Notes: generated by a model not told the origin, from the letters alone. A stretch of DNA of 64,000 bases from SIG452 sp045638525 (GCA_045638525.1 JAZUBQ010000004.1:67787-131786); one strand, 5' to 3'; shown: positions 18,830 through 28,600, numbered from the stretch's first letter. Numbers and translations: made by a program.

Positions 18830-19564
18830 TTACCACTCCAACCATTTACATTTTTGAAAGAACTTACCATACAGCTTGTTATACAACTTGACCCCAAGTA
18901 TCCGTTTGAGCCGTGTGGTTCGTTTGGTAACCGGCGAAGTCCAGGTTGCACAGTAATGATGAATCGACCGAGTATTTTTGGTGATGGTCTTTTTCCCCGT
19001 GTAGTAATCCATAGGGCAAAGATAATCTTCGGGAAGAAATACCATATCCATAAAAGTTTGATCGGTGTTTTTAATATCCATGCCGAGTCTTTCCAGGGCA
19101 TCGGTATTTCTGTCGGGACAAGGCGTCAAATCATAACTGCCATCCTCTGTCACAAAGGAAATATTTTCATAGTCCTTTAAAAACTCTGCAATGACGGGGT
19201 GACCTTTCTCTGCACCAAAGCCAAGGCCTGTGGCAACAATCCCCTTTTCATCAAACCCCATAAAGCCTTTTTGCTCCAGTAAATCATCAATCGGCTTTAT
19301 CAGTTCCACATCGGTGTCCAAATAGATACCGCCTTGTTCATAAATAATCATCAGTCTGGCAACATCACTGACAAATGCCCATTTTTTTGCTTCATAGGCT
19401 TCTTGCATATACCGATTCTGCGATAAATCAAAATTGTCTTCCGTGTGACAGATAATTTCATAATCAGGACAATATTTTTCCCAACTTTTGATGCATTTTC
19501 TTGCGATTTTCGGAAGTTCGCCCTTGCCAAACCAGCAATAATGAATCACTTTTGGAATACTCAT
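18830..19564 (-). CDS. GT32-type glycosyltransferase (DxD sugar-binding)
   Basis: 244 residues from ATG 19564, which overlaps the flippase stop as ATGA and has GGAG nine bases upstream. A GTG at 19579 is the only longer alternative. Motifs: IPKVIHYCWFGKGELP at the start, WAFVSDVARLMIIYEQGG, and the catalytic metal site YLDTDVEL (DTD at 83-85). This is the capsular polysaccharide/Och1-like branch of GT32. It is cytoplasmic and probably adds one sugar of the repeat unit. Confidence 0.88.
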   Translation of the reverse strand: MSIPKVIHYCWFGKGELPKIARKCIKSWEKYCPDYEIICHTEDNFDLSQNRYMQEAYEAKKWAFVSDVARLMIIYEQGGIYLDTDVELIKPIDDLLEQKGFMGFDEKGIVATGLGFGAEKGHPVIAEFLKDYENISFVTEDGSYDLTPCPDRNTDALERLGMDIKNTDQTFMDMVFLPEDYLCPMDYYTGKKTITKNTRSIHHYCATWTSPVTKRTTRLKRILGVKLYNKLYGKFFQKCKWLEW

Positions 19565-21060
19565 GCTTTTTTTCTCCACAATTCAAACAAGTTTTTAAAT
19601 GTCTTTCTAAAAATCAAACCATTAACTGCAACATATAAGGGCACAATCCAAAGAGAATGTAAAATTCCTTTTCCGACCAGCTTCAAAAAGGAAAGACCGC
19701 TGAAACTATCCACAAAAAAGATTCCCATAACCAAGGCAAAAACAGCACCATTTACCAACCAGAGTTTATAGGTTTGAAATACGCTGCGATCCAGCACTTT
19801 TTTGTTGGAATAATAAATCATCATTGTGCCTCTGTATAACAACGCAACAATGGTACCTAAAATTGCACCGCAAATGCCCCATTGTAAGATGGCAACCACA
19901 GAAACAACCAGGTTAATCACCATTTCCCAAATAGCATGGGAGCGGGTTTCCAAAAACTTGCCCGAATATTCCAACACGTGATTGGAAGGCAGTTTTCCGT
20001 TGGCAAGAAGATTCATTAAAACAAACAAGAATACCAACAAAGCGTTTGTATACTCAGCATCGTTGATGCCCTGGGTGTAAATCTGAATGAGCGGCAGCAA
20101 AAACACCGCCATCAAGGTATATATTACAAAGGTTGCCATGATGTAACAAGTTTCATACACTGTATATACCTTCATGAACTTCTCTTTATCGGTATGAAAC
20201 ATCTGCCCCAAAGCAAAGCTGAAACCGGAAATGAGGCTTGTGATAAAGGTCTGCACCTGAGAAAAGAAGATGTTATAAATGGTGTAAACACTAACTATCC
20301 TAAAATCACATAAAAACGAGAGCAGCAATACATCGGTATTGTTAAACACCATACTCGAAACCTGATGCACCAACACAGATTTTCTTTGAGAAACTGCGGT
20401 ATAATCCGGCTCTGCTTTTACATCGAGCCAAGGATATCTTCGTTTTGCGTGAAAATAGATGTAAGCAAGTTGCAAAAGTGACAAAATGCAATATACAAAC
20501 TGAATCAGAATCAGGCTGTTACTTAACAATAACACCAGAATTTTTCCGATATTTGCCACCAGTTGCAAGATAGTTTCAGCATTGTTGATGACATATTTTC
20601 TGCCATCAACTTCCAGAAGGATGCGATACTTAGCTTGTACAAAATAACTGAATAAAGCAGGCAATGCCGTCAGAATCACAATGCCAAACACCACACCGGG
20701 TGCTATACTGTCCGGCACAATCCATTCATACGCAACGGCAATCAACAAAACAATCGCCGCATACAGGATGCCTACTTTTACATAATAGTTGTGTGTTGCC
20801 GAAATAATTGAGCTGATTTTGCTCCGATTCTTTTCGGCAACCGGTTTATAAAGTGCCTGAGTTGTGGTAAGTCCAATCCCCGATTCCAGCAAAAACAGAT
20901 ACACAAAAATCTGCTTGATGGTGGATAAAACCCCATTTACCTCAGAGCCAAAATTTTCAAGATACAGTCTGGGGAGCAAAAAACTCAGAACAATCAGAAC
21001 CACCTGATATAAAATCCCGGACAACAAGTTATATTTAATTCTGTTATCTTTCTGGGCCAT
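19561..21060 (-). CDS. Wzx-type polysaccharide flippase
   Basis: 499 residues from ATG 21060, preceded by GGGGGTG at six bases. A TTG 15 bases upstream is a weaker choice. There are twelve to fourteen hydrophobic helices of the MATE-like oligosaccharide flippase fold. Conserved Wzx-type features include the cytoplasmic start NRIKYNLLSGILYQ and ALYKPVAEKNRSKIS. It moves undecaprenyl-linked repeat units to the outer face, feeding the Wzy polymerase encoded downstream. It is coupled to the GT32 gene by a 4-base overlap. Confidence 0.9.
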   Translation of the reverse strand: MAQKDNRIKYNLLSGILYQVVLIVLSFLLPRLYLENFGSEVNGVLSTIKQIFVYLFLLESGIGLTTTQALYKPVAEKNRSKISSIISATHNYYVKVGILYAAIVLLIAVAYEWIVPDSIAPGVVFGIVILTALPALFSYFVQAKYRILLEVDGRKYVINNAETILQLVANIGKILVLLLSNSLILIQFVYCILSLLQLAYIYFHAKRRYPWLDVKAEPDYTAVSQRKSVLVHQVSSMVFNNTDVLLLSFLCDFRIVSVYTIYNIFFSQVQTFITSLISGFSFALGQMFHTDKEKFMKVYTVYETCYIMATFVIYTLMAVFLLPLIQIYTQGINDAEYTNALLVFLFVLMNLLANGKLPSNHVLEYSGKFLETRSHAIWEMVINLVVSVVAILQWGICGAILGTIVALLYRGTMMIYYSNKKVLDRSVFQTYKLWLVNGAVFALVMGIFFVDSFSGLSFLKLVGKGILHSLWIVPLYVAVNGLIFRKTFKNLFELWRKKA

Positions 21061-21081
21061 CCCAAGCACCCCCAATGTTAT

Positions 21082-21624
21082 CTATACCACATTACAAATG
21101 TAATCTTTTGTTGCGTTTTCTTTCTGTATAATTTTTGCAGGATTTCCCACCACAATGCTGTGAGGAGGAACATCAAAATTCACAAAGGTGAGCGGTGCAA
21201 TCAACACATCTTCACCAATGGTGATGTTTCCAACCACAACCGCATTCGTGCCAATCCAGCAATGCCCCATAAATTTGGGACAGCCTTTTCTGTCACCGCG
21301 ATTTTCCTGACCGATGGTTACTCCTGTGGAAATATTCATGTTTTTCCCAAGACAGGCATCCGGATTGATAATGATTCTGCCACTATGGCCAATGTAAAAT
21401 CCTTCCCCGATTTGGGTTCTTGCAGGAATTTGAATCTGGGTTTTATAAGACATTCGCTTTAACTTCAAAGTATAATATAATTTCAGCGGTTTTATTTTAC
21501 AGCTTTCTGCTTTTCGAAACAGAGCAATATATTTTAGTTCCGGAGGTCTTACCAACCGATGGAATAAACTTTCCCCCGCATCTCCGTAATATCGGTATAA
21601 ATCTTTTGAAAATTTATGATTCAT
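21082..21624 (-). CDS. Serine-acetyltransferase-like hexapeptide acyltransferase
   Basis: 180 residues from ATG 21624 (AAGGAAG seven bases upstream); a TTG lies two codons earlier. An N-terminal helical part is followed by hexapeptide repeats (about 70-170): IPARTQIGEGFYIGHSGRI, MNISTGVTIG, CWIGTNAVVVGNITIG, and the cap VVGNPAKII. This is the LbH fold of CysE/NeuD-like acetyl-CoA transferases. Within the cluster it probably acetylates a sugar. It is not a duplicate of the gene at 606-1217; the two share only the fold. Confidence 0.8.
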   Translation of the reverse strand: MNHKFSKDLYRYYGDAGESLFHRLVRPPELKYIALFRKAESCKIKPLKLYYTLKLKRMSYKTQIQIPARTQIGEGFYIGHSGRIIINPDACLGKNMNISTGVTIGQENRGDRKGCPKFMGHCWIGTNAVVVGNITIGEDVLIAPLTFVNFDVPPHSIVVGNPAKIIQKENATKDYICNVV

Positions 21625-21636
21625 ATGCAATCTTCC

Positions 21637-22026
21637 TTATGAAACGTTCTTCTCCAACAACAGTTTCCTTGTCACAAAATTATAGATGGGAACAACCAAC
21701 AATGCAAACACCTTAACCCAAAGATAGTAAGCCGTCAACACATGAGTTCCATACCACATCACCAGTTGGTTTATCAACAATCCTCCGATACTTAACCCAA
21801 CAAACACAAGAAATTCTTTGATTTTATTACTGGTGTTACTTTCAAACACAAACAACATACTCAAAATGTAATTTGCCGTTACCGATGCAAAAAAAGAAAT
21901 GGCGGAAGCTAACAAAACATCCATATGAAGCGATTCTTTCAATAACATCAGAACTCCAAAATCAACAATGGTTGCAATCACGCCAACCACACCAAATCTG
22001 AATAGCTGTATTACAATTTTTTTCAT
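21637..22026 (-). CDS. GtrA-family membrane protein
   Basis: 129 residues with four transmembrane helices. It begins LFRFGVVGVIATIVDFGVL, the GtrA signature, and ends with a positively charged tail. GtrA-type proteins are thought to flip undecaprenyl-phosphate-linked single sugars made by GtrB. It is the second gene of the operon, 10 bases after the EAL gene. GtrB (2242) and GtrII (17296) lie far downstream in the same transcription unit. Confidence 0.88.
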   Translation of the reverse strand: MKKIVIQLFRFGVVGVIATIVDFGVLMLLKESLHMDVLLASAISFFASVTANYILSMLFVFESNTSNKIKEFLVFVGLSIGGLLINQLVMWYGTHVLTAYYLWVKVFALLVVPIYNFVTRKLLLEKNVS

Positions 22027-22036
22027 ATTCTTCCAC

Positions 22037-22873
22037 TTACTGTTGATTCATATATTTTCTTGCAAATTCTTCTGCCTGTTGCTCGGAAAGGGCTTTCGAA
22101 TAGTACCATCCCTGAATGTAGTCACAATCACTCTCGGTAACCAAAGTGTTTTGCATCTCTGTTTCCACACCCTCGCATACAACTTTCAGATTCAGTTTCT
22201 GAATGAGTGCAATAATTCCCAAGAACAGTTTTTTCCCCAGTTCTTTCTCGGTCATAAGAAGAACATCTCTGTCAATTTTTACCACATCAATGGGATATTC
22301 GCATAAATTAACCAACGAAGTATATCCTCTGCCGATGTCATCCAATGCAATGGGGAATCCCAGTTTTTTGGTTTCAATGATGTTGTGTCTTGCAACTTCC
22401 AGATTTTTTTCCATCGAATCCTCGGTAATTTCAATCAACAGTTTGCTTCTGTCAAAATCATATTTTTCAGCGATTGCTTTGATTTTTGAAACAAAAGCTT
22501 TTTCAGAAATGGTAATTCTGGTAATATTGCAGGAAATGGTTAAATCACTGAACTCAGAATTTTTCCATTCGGCAAGTTTTTTACAAACCTTATCAAACAT
22601 ATAGTAATCGAAGGTCACAATCAACCCGGACTTTTCCATTAACCCAATGTAGGAACCCGGGAACACAACCTCTCCACTGGAATTGATCCATCTGGAGAGC
22701 GCCTCTGCCGAAGCAATTTTTTTGGTTTTATTATCTACAATAAATTGCAGATACATCATAAATTCTTCATTTTGGAAGCCTTCTTGCATTTTATTCAAAA
22801 GGCTTCTCTCCTTAGAACGCTGTTTATTGTTAGATATCGCATCGGAAATAACTTTTAAAATCTTATTACTCAT
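22037..22873 (-). CDS. Stand-alone EAL c-di-GMP phosphodiesterase
   Basis: 278 residues from ATG 22873, chosen because GGAG lies eight bases upstream. The frame stays open upstream only because it reads through the riboswitch. A short N-terminal helix (1-30) precedes an EAL domain with all key residues: EAL at 57-59, N116, E148 or E151, DD 178-179, K199, EGVE 234-237, Q254. It has no membrane segment, so it is cytoplasmic, and probably converts c-di-GMP to pGpG. It is the first gene of the polysaccharide operon, under direct control of a c-di-GMP riboswitch, which points to feedback. Confidence 0.93.
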   Translation of the reverse strand: MSNKILKVISDAISNNKQRSKERSLLNKMQEGFQNEEFMMYLQFIVDNKTKKIASAEALSRWINSSGEVVFPGSYIGLMEKSGLIVTFDYYMFDKVCKKLAEWKNSEFSDLTISCNITRITISEKAFVSKIKAIAEKYDFDRSKLLIEITEDSMEKNLEVARHNIIETKKLGFPIALDDIGRGYTSLVNLCEYPIDVVKIDRDVLLMTEKELGKKLFLGIIALIQKLNLKVVCEGVETEMQNTLVTESDCDYIQGWYYSKALSEQQAEEFARKYMNQQ

Positions 22874-22942
22874 TTCACTTACTCCATCTTCTTTTTTAAT
22901 AACTGATTCTATCATATGCAACACTATGCCGATTCGGCACTG

Positions 22943-22997
22943 AAAATAAAAAAACTGCAACAATAAAAGTCTCTTGAAAGACTTTTCATCATTGCAG
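22943..22997 (-). terminator. Intrinsic terminator of the riboswitch expression platform
   Basis: On the minus strand CTGCAAT (22991-22997) pairs with ATTG-TTGCAG, closing at 22955, with an inner AAAAGTCT/AGACTTTT stem. GTTTTTTTATTTT follows. The first bases of the terminator stem overlap the 3' side of the aptamer's closing helix, so aptamer folding and termination may compete. It lies 70 bases upstream of the EAL start. Confidence 0.88.
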
Positions 22998-23072
22998 CTG
23001 GACTGGCATAGTGTGAAAACCTTAGCCTCTTGGCTTTGCGTCACCGACTTTCGCCGATTTTGCTAACTATTA
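22995..23072 (-). promoter_or_regulatory. Class I cyclic-di-GMP riboswitch (GEMM-I aptamer)
   Basis: The minus strand holds the GEMM-I hallmarks in order: TTAGCAAAA, a six-pair helix ATCGGC/GTCGGT capped by a GAAA tetraloop, the highly conserved GACGCAAAGCC, then GGCTAAGG, then CTATGCCAG and a 3' closing strand CAGCTGC. It starts within about ten bases of the predicted transcription start. Binding would stabilise the closing helix, which uses the 5' edge of the terminator stem. That favours an ON switch, where high c-di-GMP gives read-through; direction is inferred. Confidence 0.93.
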
Positions 23073-23083
23073 TAACGACCATT

Positions 23084-23112
23084 ATTATAGCACAATGATT
23101 TGTCTTTGTCAA
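23084..23112 (-). promoter_or_regulatory. Sigma-A-type promoter of the exopolysaccharide operon
   Basis: TTGACA (23107-23112) and TATAAT (23084-23089) on the minus strand, both perfect consensus, with a 17-base spacer. The start point should be near 23077, right at the riboswitch. It lies immediately after the stop codon of the diguanylate cyclase gene. I saw no other comparably strong promoter inside the following 22 kb. Confidence 0.92.
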
Positions 23113-23113
23113 G

Positions 23114-25420
23114 TTAAATTACTTTTTTTGCAAACACCCAAAGAGCATCGCAAGTCTCTTGGTCGGATTCACCGAGTTTATAAACACTCAGTGTTACGGT
23201 TTCGCCACTTAGCTTCTTATAAGAAATCTGGGGAACATTTCCTCTTAAAATCTGCTGTTTGATGGCATCATAATTCATAAAGCTCAGCATCGCTCGATGA
23301 TCATCGGGAGACACCATTTGGGAAACGTAGTTTGAAAACAGCTCAGAAAAATGTTCTTCGTTTTCGTTATAATTCAAATATGCGGGCATCAGAATACGTT
23401 TTGCTTTATCGGTATCCATAGAAACACGGTAAATCCCATTGTAGTTTTCTTTTAAAATGGAAATCATCGTATCAATTTCGTCAATTCCGGTCATCAGCTG
23501 AACATATTCGGTTTCTTTTGTCAGCATATCGGTTTGCTGTTCTTTATTCTGATAATACTTTGCCTTTTCCTCATACATTCTCAGTTCGGCTTCTCTTACC
23601 ATTTCTTCTGTATTGGTATTTTTTGTTCTGTATGACATTCCTACGGCAACATGATAATTTTTTTGTTTTAGTTGCTGATGCAAACTGTCAATCTTCTGTT
23701 TTAATACCTCCATCTGTACCGACTGACAGAACACCAAAAATTCGTCTCCACCCATTCGATAAATCTTGTGTCCATAAAATACTTCCTTTAAGGTATTGGA
23801 AATATACACAAGCATTTCATCACCGGTGGCATGTCCGTATTGATTATTGATACGGTGCAATTCGTTAACATCCACATAAATACACGAAAAATCTCCCGGC
23901 TGTTGTTCATCAAATCCTTTCACATCGTTGTTATAAGCCACACGATTCTTAGCTCCCGTCAAAGAATCTGTGGTTGCACTCAAAAGAGTTTTTTGCAAGT
24001 GATTTCTGTTATAGAGTGCCATAGAGAAACAAGCTGATGTTTTTTGAGCAAGCATTCTGGTCCGATTTCCATACTTGGAATTAATGGTTGCTAAAACAGC
24101 AATATGATTGGACTGATTGATAGTGGCAGATAAGGATACTTCAAATATTTTGTGTTCATTTAAGAATTTGTAAAAATCCGGATTGGTCTGTTCCATATGC
24201 CGATTGGGTTTGATACATAAAATGTTCACGGCTTGTCCGTTCATAGAATAAAACTTCACAGCATAGCGGAACAATTCAGTCTGAAAATATTTGCGGTCTT
24301 CTTCCAAAAGCATAATTTCTTTAAATTCCGGGGCAATGTAATGATAAAATTCCCCATCGGTATCAAAGAAGATGGCCGAACGGGATTTTGCAAATTTACA
24401 AACCTCTGTCAACGCATTCTGGATGTTGTTTTTCTCCCCTGCTGTTTCAAGCAATTCTTTTCTCACAATGGAAGCACGTTCTGATACCGCTCTTAACTTT
24501 CTTTCGGAAGTCATCAAAAGCAGAATGTAAGAGGTAATGATCAGCATCATAACGAAAAATACCAGCATAAAAACATTTGCCCTAATGTGCGTACCTACAA
24601 ACACCTGACTATCATAACGACCGAATGCAATCATCCAGTCAAATTCCTCAATGGTGGAATAATGCAAATGCATATTTTCGTTTTTGTAGGCAGAAAGAAA
24701 GGAAACAAAACCTTTATCGGTGGTTACCAACTGTTCATAGGAAGAATCATCGTTATACTGACGGTCTTTTAAAAAGGAAATGTTACCCAGAGTATCCTGA
24801 ATGGTGTCAATTAAAATTTCTCCCGTTTCTTTTTCATAAACAAATAACTGCCCATTCAACTCCTCAACAATACTATTATAACGTTCCCCCAGTTTTTCCG
24901 GCTTGATAGCACCGTATAAAATACCAACAATATTACCGTCTACTTCTATAGGAACCGCACTTCGGATTAACTCATAGTCTGTATTTGTGATATCTTTCAC
25001 CCGACCGCTGATGTAAACTCCTTTTTCTTTCTCTTCCGTAAAAGAAAGAATCCCATCCATACTGACCGTCCCGGATTTGGTGGAAAAGGTGTTGTCCTGA
25101 TTTAAAATCCCGATATTTTCAATCATCCCAATGGGGTTAAAGGATTCAAACATCAAATCATAACCTTCTCCATCACGATAGAGTTTTGCCGCAAAACTTG
25201 CCATGGTAGCCAGATTTTCTCTGTCTGAAGTTAATTGCAGAACAATATCGTCTTTAATCTGCTTGGTCTGAACGTGCAGATTTTCATATTCTTCCGTCTG
25301 TGTTTTGTTGTACAAATAACCAACCATCATAAGAAATACCACACACAATAAAATTGTGGTCACGATTGTATATAAAACATAATGTTGATTAAATTTTTTC
25401 TTTCCATATGTAATTGCCAT
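23114..25420 (-). CDS. Membrane diguanylate cyclase with extracellular sensor and GAF-like domain
   Basis: 768 residues. TM1 (14-36), an extracytoplasmic Cache-like sensor (37-280; contains VPIEVDGNIVGILYGAI), TM2 (281-303), a GAF-like region (about 330-475), a GGDEF domain (484-625) and a PAS-like C-terminal region (about 655-768). GGDEF is intact (557-561, YRMGGDEFLVF), as are DSLTGAKNR and YVDVNELHRINNQYGH. The usual RxxD inhibitory site five residues before GGDEF is absent. It should make c-di-GMP in response to an outside signal. Its own promoter is at 25477-25505, and its stop lies two bases from the promoter of the riboswitch operon. Confidence 0.92.
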   Translation of the reverse strand: MAITYGKKKFNQHYVLYTIVTTILLCVVFLMMVGYLYNKTQTEEYENLHVQTKQIKDDIVLQLTSDRENLATMASFAAKLYRDGEGYDLMFESFNPIGMIENIGILNQDNTFSTKSGTVSMDGILSFTEEKEKGVYISGRVKDITNTDYELIRSAVPIEVDGNIVGILYGAIKPEKLGERYNSIVEELNGQLFVYEKETGEILIDTIQDTLGNISFLKDRQYNDDSSYEQLVTTDKGFVSFLSAYKNENMHLHYSTIEEFDWMIAFGRYDSQVFVGTHIRANVFMLVFFVMMLIITSYILLLMTSERKLRAVSERASIVRKELLETAGEKNNIQNALTEVCKFAKSRSAIFFDTDGEFYHYIAPEFKEIMLLEEDRKYFQTELFRYAVKFYSMNGQAVNILCIKPNRHMEQTNPDFYKFLNEHKIFEVSLSATINQSNHIAVLATINSKYGNRTRMLAQKTSACFSMALYNRNHLQKTLLSATTDSLTGAKNRVAYNNDVKGFDEQQPGDFSCIYVDVNELHRINNQYGHATGDEMLVYISNTLKEVFYGHKIYRMGGDEFLVFCQSVQMEVLKQKIDSLHQQLKQKNYHVAVGMSYRTKNTNTEEMVREAELRMYEEKAKYYQNKEQQTDMLTKETEYVQLMTGIDEIDTMISILKENYNGIYRVSMDTDKAKRILMPAYLNYNENEEHFSELFSNYVSQMVSPDDHRAMLSFMNYDAIKQQILRGNVPQISYKKLSGETVTLSVYKLGESDQETCDALWVFAKKVI

Positions 25421-25476
25421 ATCTCAAACCTCTTTATGGATGTCATATTTTGTGAAGATACACATATCCATTTGAA

Positions 25477-25505
25477 ATTATATCACTTATTGTCATATTT
25501 TTCAA
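25477..25505 (-). promoter_or_regulatory. Promoter of the diguanylate cyclase gene
   Basis: TTGAAA (25500-25505) and TATAAT (25477-25482), spacer 17 bases, on the minus strand. The untranslated leader is about 50 bases with AAAGAGG before the ATG; no riboswitch is seen here. Confidence 0.8.
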
Positions 25506-25572
25506 TAGTTTTTGATATTTTTCTATGAAAGTTCCTCCTTATTTACAAAATATATCTTTTTCAAAATACAAT

Positions 25573-25617
25573 AAAACCTCACAAATCGAATGTTGTCACC
25601 CGATTTGCGAGGTTTTT
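25573..25617. terminator. Intrinsic terminator after mfd
   Basis: CCTCGCAAATCG and CGATTTGTGAGG form a 12-pair stem with one G-U (25601-25612 with 25577-25588). A T-run follows on the minus strand and T-rich sequence on the other side as well. It separates the pth-mfd unit from the diguanylate cyclase promoter. Confidence 0.87.
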
Positions 25618-25639
25618 ACTTAATGTTTCAAATAATCTT

Positions 25640-28600
25640 TTACTCTTGCTCTTCTTTGGCATCTAATTGTTGCAAAATGTTTTCCATAATTTTGACCAGT
25701 TCACGGGATTTTCGCAAAGTAATGGTGCGAATGGAGAAATACGGTTTTACGCCTGCGCCAAAGAGTGCCTTTCCTTTGTATTCACTTCCTAAATTCAACA
25801 CCGCAGAAATCAATTCCTGCGAAATTTCTTTCATCCGGAATGTGACGACTCCTGCTGCTTCTGCTACCTCGTAAATTCCAATGCGTTCACACATAGCACG
25901 AAGGTAGGAGATTTCAATCAAGTTCATCGTCTCTGAAGGAATATCCGAAAAACGGTCGGTTAATTCATCAATCATATCTTCCACGTCTTCACGGGTTTTC
26001 ATCAGAGAGATTTTTTTATAAATTTCCAATTTGCTTGCGTGGTCGGAAATATAGCTATCGTCCAAAAATGCCGACACTTTTAAATCCACCTGACAAGTAA
26101 CTTCTTCCTGAACGGTTTCCCCTTTTTGTTCTCGAACCGCTTCATCTAAAAGTTTCAGATACATATCATAGCCGACTGCATCCATATGACCGTGTTGCTC
26201 TGCACCTAAAATATTTCCTGCACCTCTGATTTCCAAGTCACGAAGGGCAATTTTAAAGCCGGAGCCGAACTCGGTAAACTCTTTGATGGCTTTCAATCGT
26301 TTTTCAGAAACCTCGGTGATGGATTTATCACGCTTATAAGTCAGATAGCAATATGCCAAACGATTGGAACGACCTACCCTGCCTCGCAGCTGATAAAGCT
26401 GTGCCAATCCCAGATGGTCGGCATTTTCAATAATCATCGTATTAACATTGGGAATATCCAGTCCCGTTTCAATAATGGTGGTACAGACAAGAATATCAAT
26501 TTCGCCAAGAGACATCCGGTAAAAAATTTCTTCCATTTTCTCACGGCTTAATTTTCCGTGAGCAACTTCCACCACAGATTCCGGGAATCGTTCTCTTAAT
26601 TTTGCCGCCACATTATGAATGGTTTCCACACGGTTATACAGATAAAATACCTGCCCGTTTCGGTGCAATTCTTTCTCGATTGCTTCATAAATAATTGCAT
26701 CGTGATACTCTAACACAAAAGTTCTGACCGGATGACGGTCGCAAGGCGGTTCTTTTAACGTGGAAACGTCTCGAATTCCAACCATTGCCATATTTAAAGT
26801 TCTGGGAATCGGAGTAGCAGACAAAGTCAAAATATCCACTCCGTTTTTCATTTCTTTGATTTTTTCTTTATGGGCAACACCAAACCGTTGCTCCTCGTCC
26901 ACAATCAGAAGTCCCAAATCTTTAAACTGCACATCATTGGACAATAAACGGTGGGTACCGATGGCAATATCACACATACCGCTTTTTAGCTCTTTAATCA
27001 CCGCATCAATCTGTTTTTTTGTACGAAATCTCGACAACATCCCAACTTTTACGGGAAAATCCTGCATCCGTTTCACAAACGTATTGTAATGTTGCTGAGC
27101 AAGTACTGTGGTAGGTGCCAGATATGCCACTTGTTTCCCGTCGCAAACCGCTTTAAACGCAGCACGAAGTGCCACCTCGGTTTTGCCGTAACCCACATCA
27201 CCACAAAGCAATCGGTCCATGGGACGGTTACTTTGCATATCTTTTTTCACATCATAGATGGACGTCAGCTGGTCATCGGTTTCCTCATAAGGGAAGGTTC
27301 TTTCAAACTGAATTTGCATATCGGTATCTTCCGAAAAAGCATATCCCTCTGCGGTTTCTCGCTTCTGATACAAATCCATCAATTTTAACGCCAAGTCCTG
27401 ACAGCTTTTCTTAACCCGTTGTTTTACTTTATCAAAATCAGTACCGCCAAGCTTATTCAAACGAACCGCTTTGGAATCGTTCCCCACATATTTATAAAGT
27501 GTATTCAGCTGATTCACGGGAATATACAAATAATCACTGCCGTGATAACGGATTTTGATAAAATCCTTAGCTTCCCCTTCTACGCTTAAACGGGTAATTC
27601 CCAAATATTCCCCGATACCGTGTACGGGATGCACCACAAAATCTCCGACTGTCAAGTCTGAAAAATTGGTGATGGCATTTTCGTTTTTCACCGCTTTACG
27701 AGCTCGTTTTTTATGGTCTGCTGTGTAAATATCAGAAAAATACACAAACTTCAGTTCCGGATACGAAAACCCTTCTGTAAAGCCCGGAACAGGAAGAATC
27801 TGCACCTCTCCGGGCACAAAGGTATATGCATCGCTAACCGGAGCATTCAGTTCATAATTGGAAAGTGTGTAAGAGAGTTTTTCTGCTTTGGAACGTGTTT
27901 TTCCAGGAATTAAAACAGAATAGCCTTCATCTAAATATTCCTTTAATTCTTCCACAAAAATACCAATACTTCCACTTGCAGACAACACCGATTTGGAGGG
28001 AAGATTGATTTCACGGTTTGGCTTTTTCATTCCATAGTTATTTTTAATGAATGAAAAATGACAAACACTGTGAGAATAAAAGGTTTCCATCTGTTCCGAA
28101 GGCTCCTGAAAACAGCTCAAATTTGCCTTATGAATCAAACTTTTTTCACATAATTCCAACAAATATTCATAATGTTCCCGATAGAGGGCATCGTGTGCTT
28201 CAAAAATACCGTTGGGATCATCCAACAGAAAGATAAAATCTTCATCGGTATAGGACATTAATGGTGCAAGATAGTCTTTTAAAAAAGGAAAATAACGGTC
28301 GTAGGAAGTCAGTTTTCCACTATTTTGCAACCGTTCAATATCACGGCTAAGAATTCCTGAAAGTTCCCCTTCGGCGGTTTTTAGTTCTTGTTTTAAAACC
28401 TCAATTAAATCCGCAGGATTTGGCACCAAAAAATCATCGGCAGAAGTGATAGTCGCTTCATGAATTACTTCATAAGATAAGCGGGTAATCGGGTCAAAGG
28501 TACGAATGGAATCCACCTCATCCCCAAAAAACTCAATACGATACGGTATGTTTTCGGTATAAGGAAACACATCCACAATTCCGCCACGAACCGAATACTG

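Noticed and set aside
18829..19101. N-terminal extension of the GtrII-like gene
   Set aside because: It lies wholly inside the GT32 coding region in another frame, and a good ribosome binding site marks ATG 18828.
606..22026. Exopolysaccharide cluster as a recently inserted island
   Set aside because: No integrase, transposase, tRNA or direct repeats at its ends were seen, and base composition and ribosome binding sites look like the rest of the window.
22874..23044. Upstream extension of the EAL gene by 57 codons
   Set aside because: The bases form the riboswitch and its terminator; the translation is not protein-like and has no ribosome binding site.
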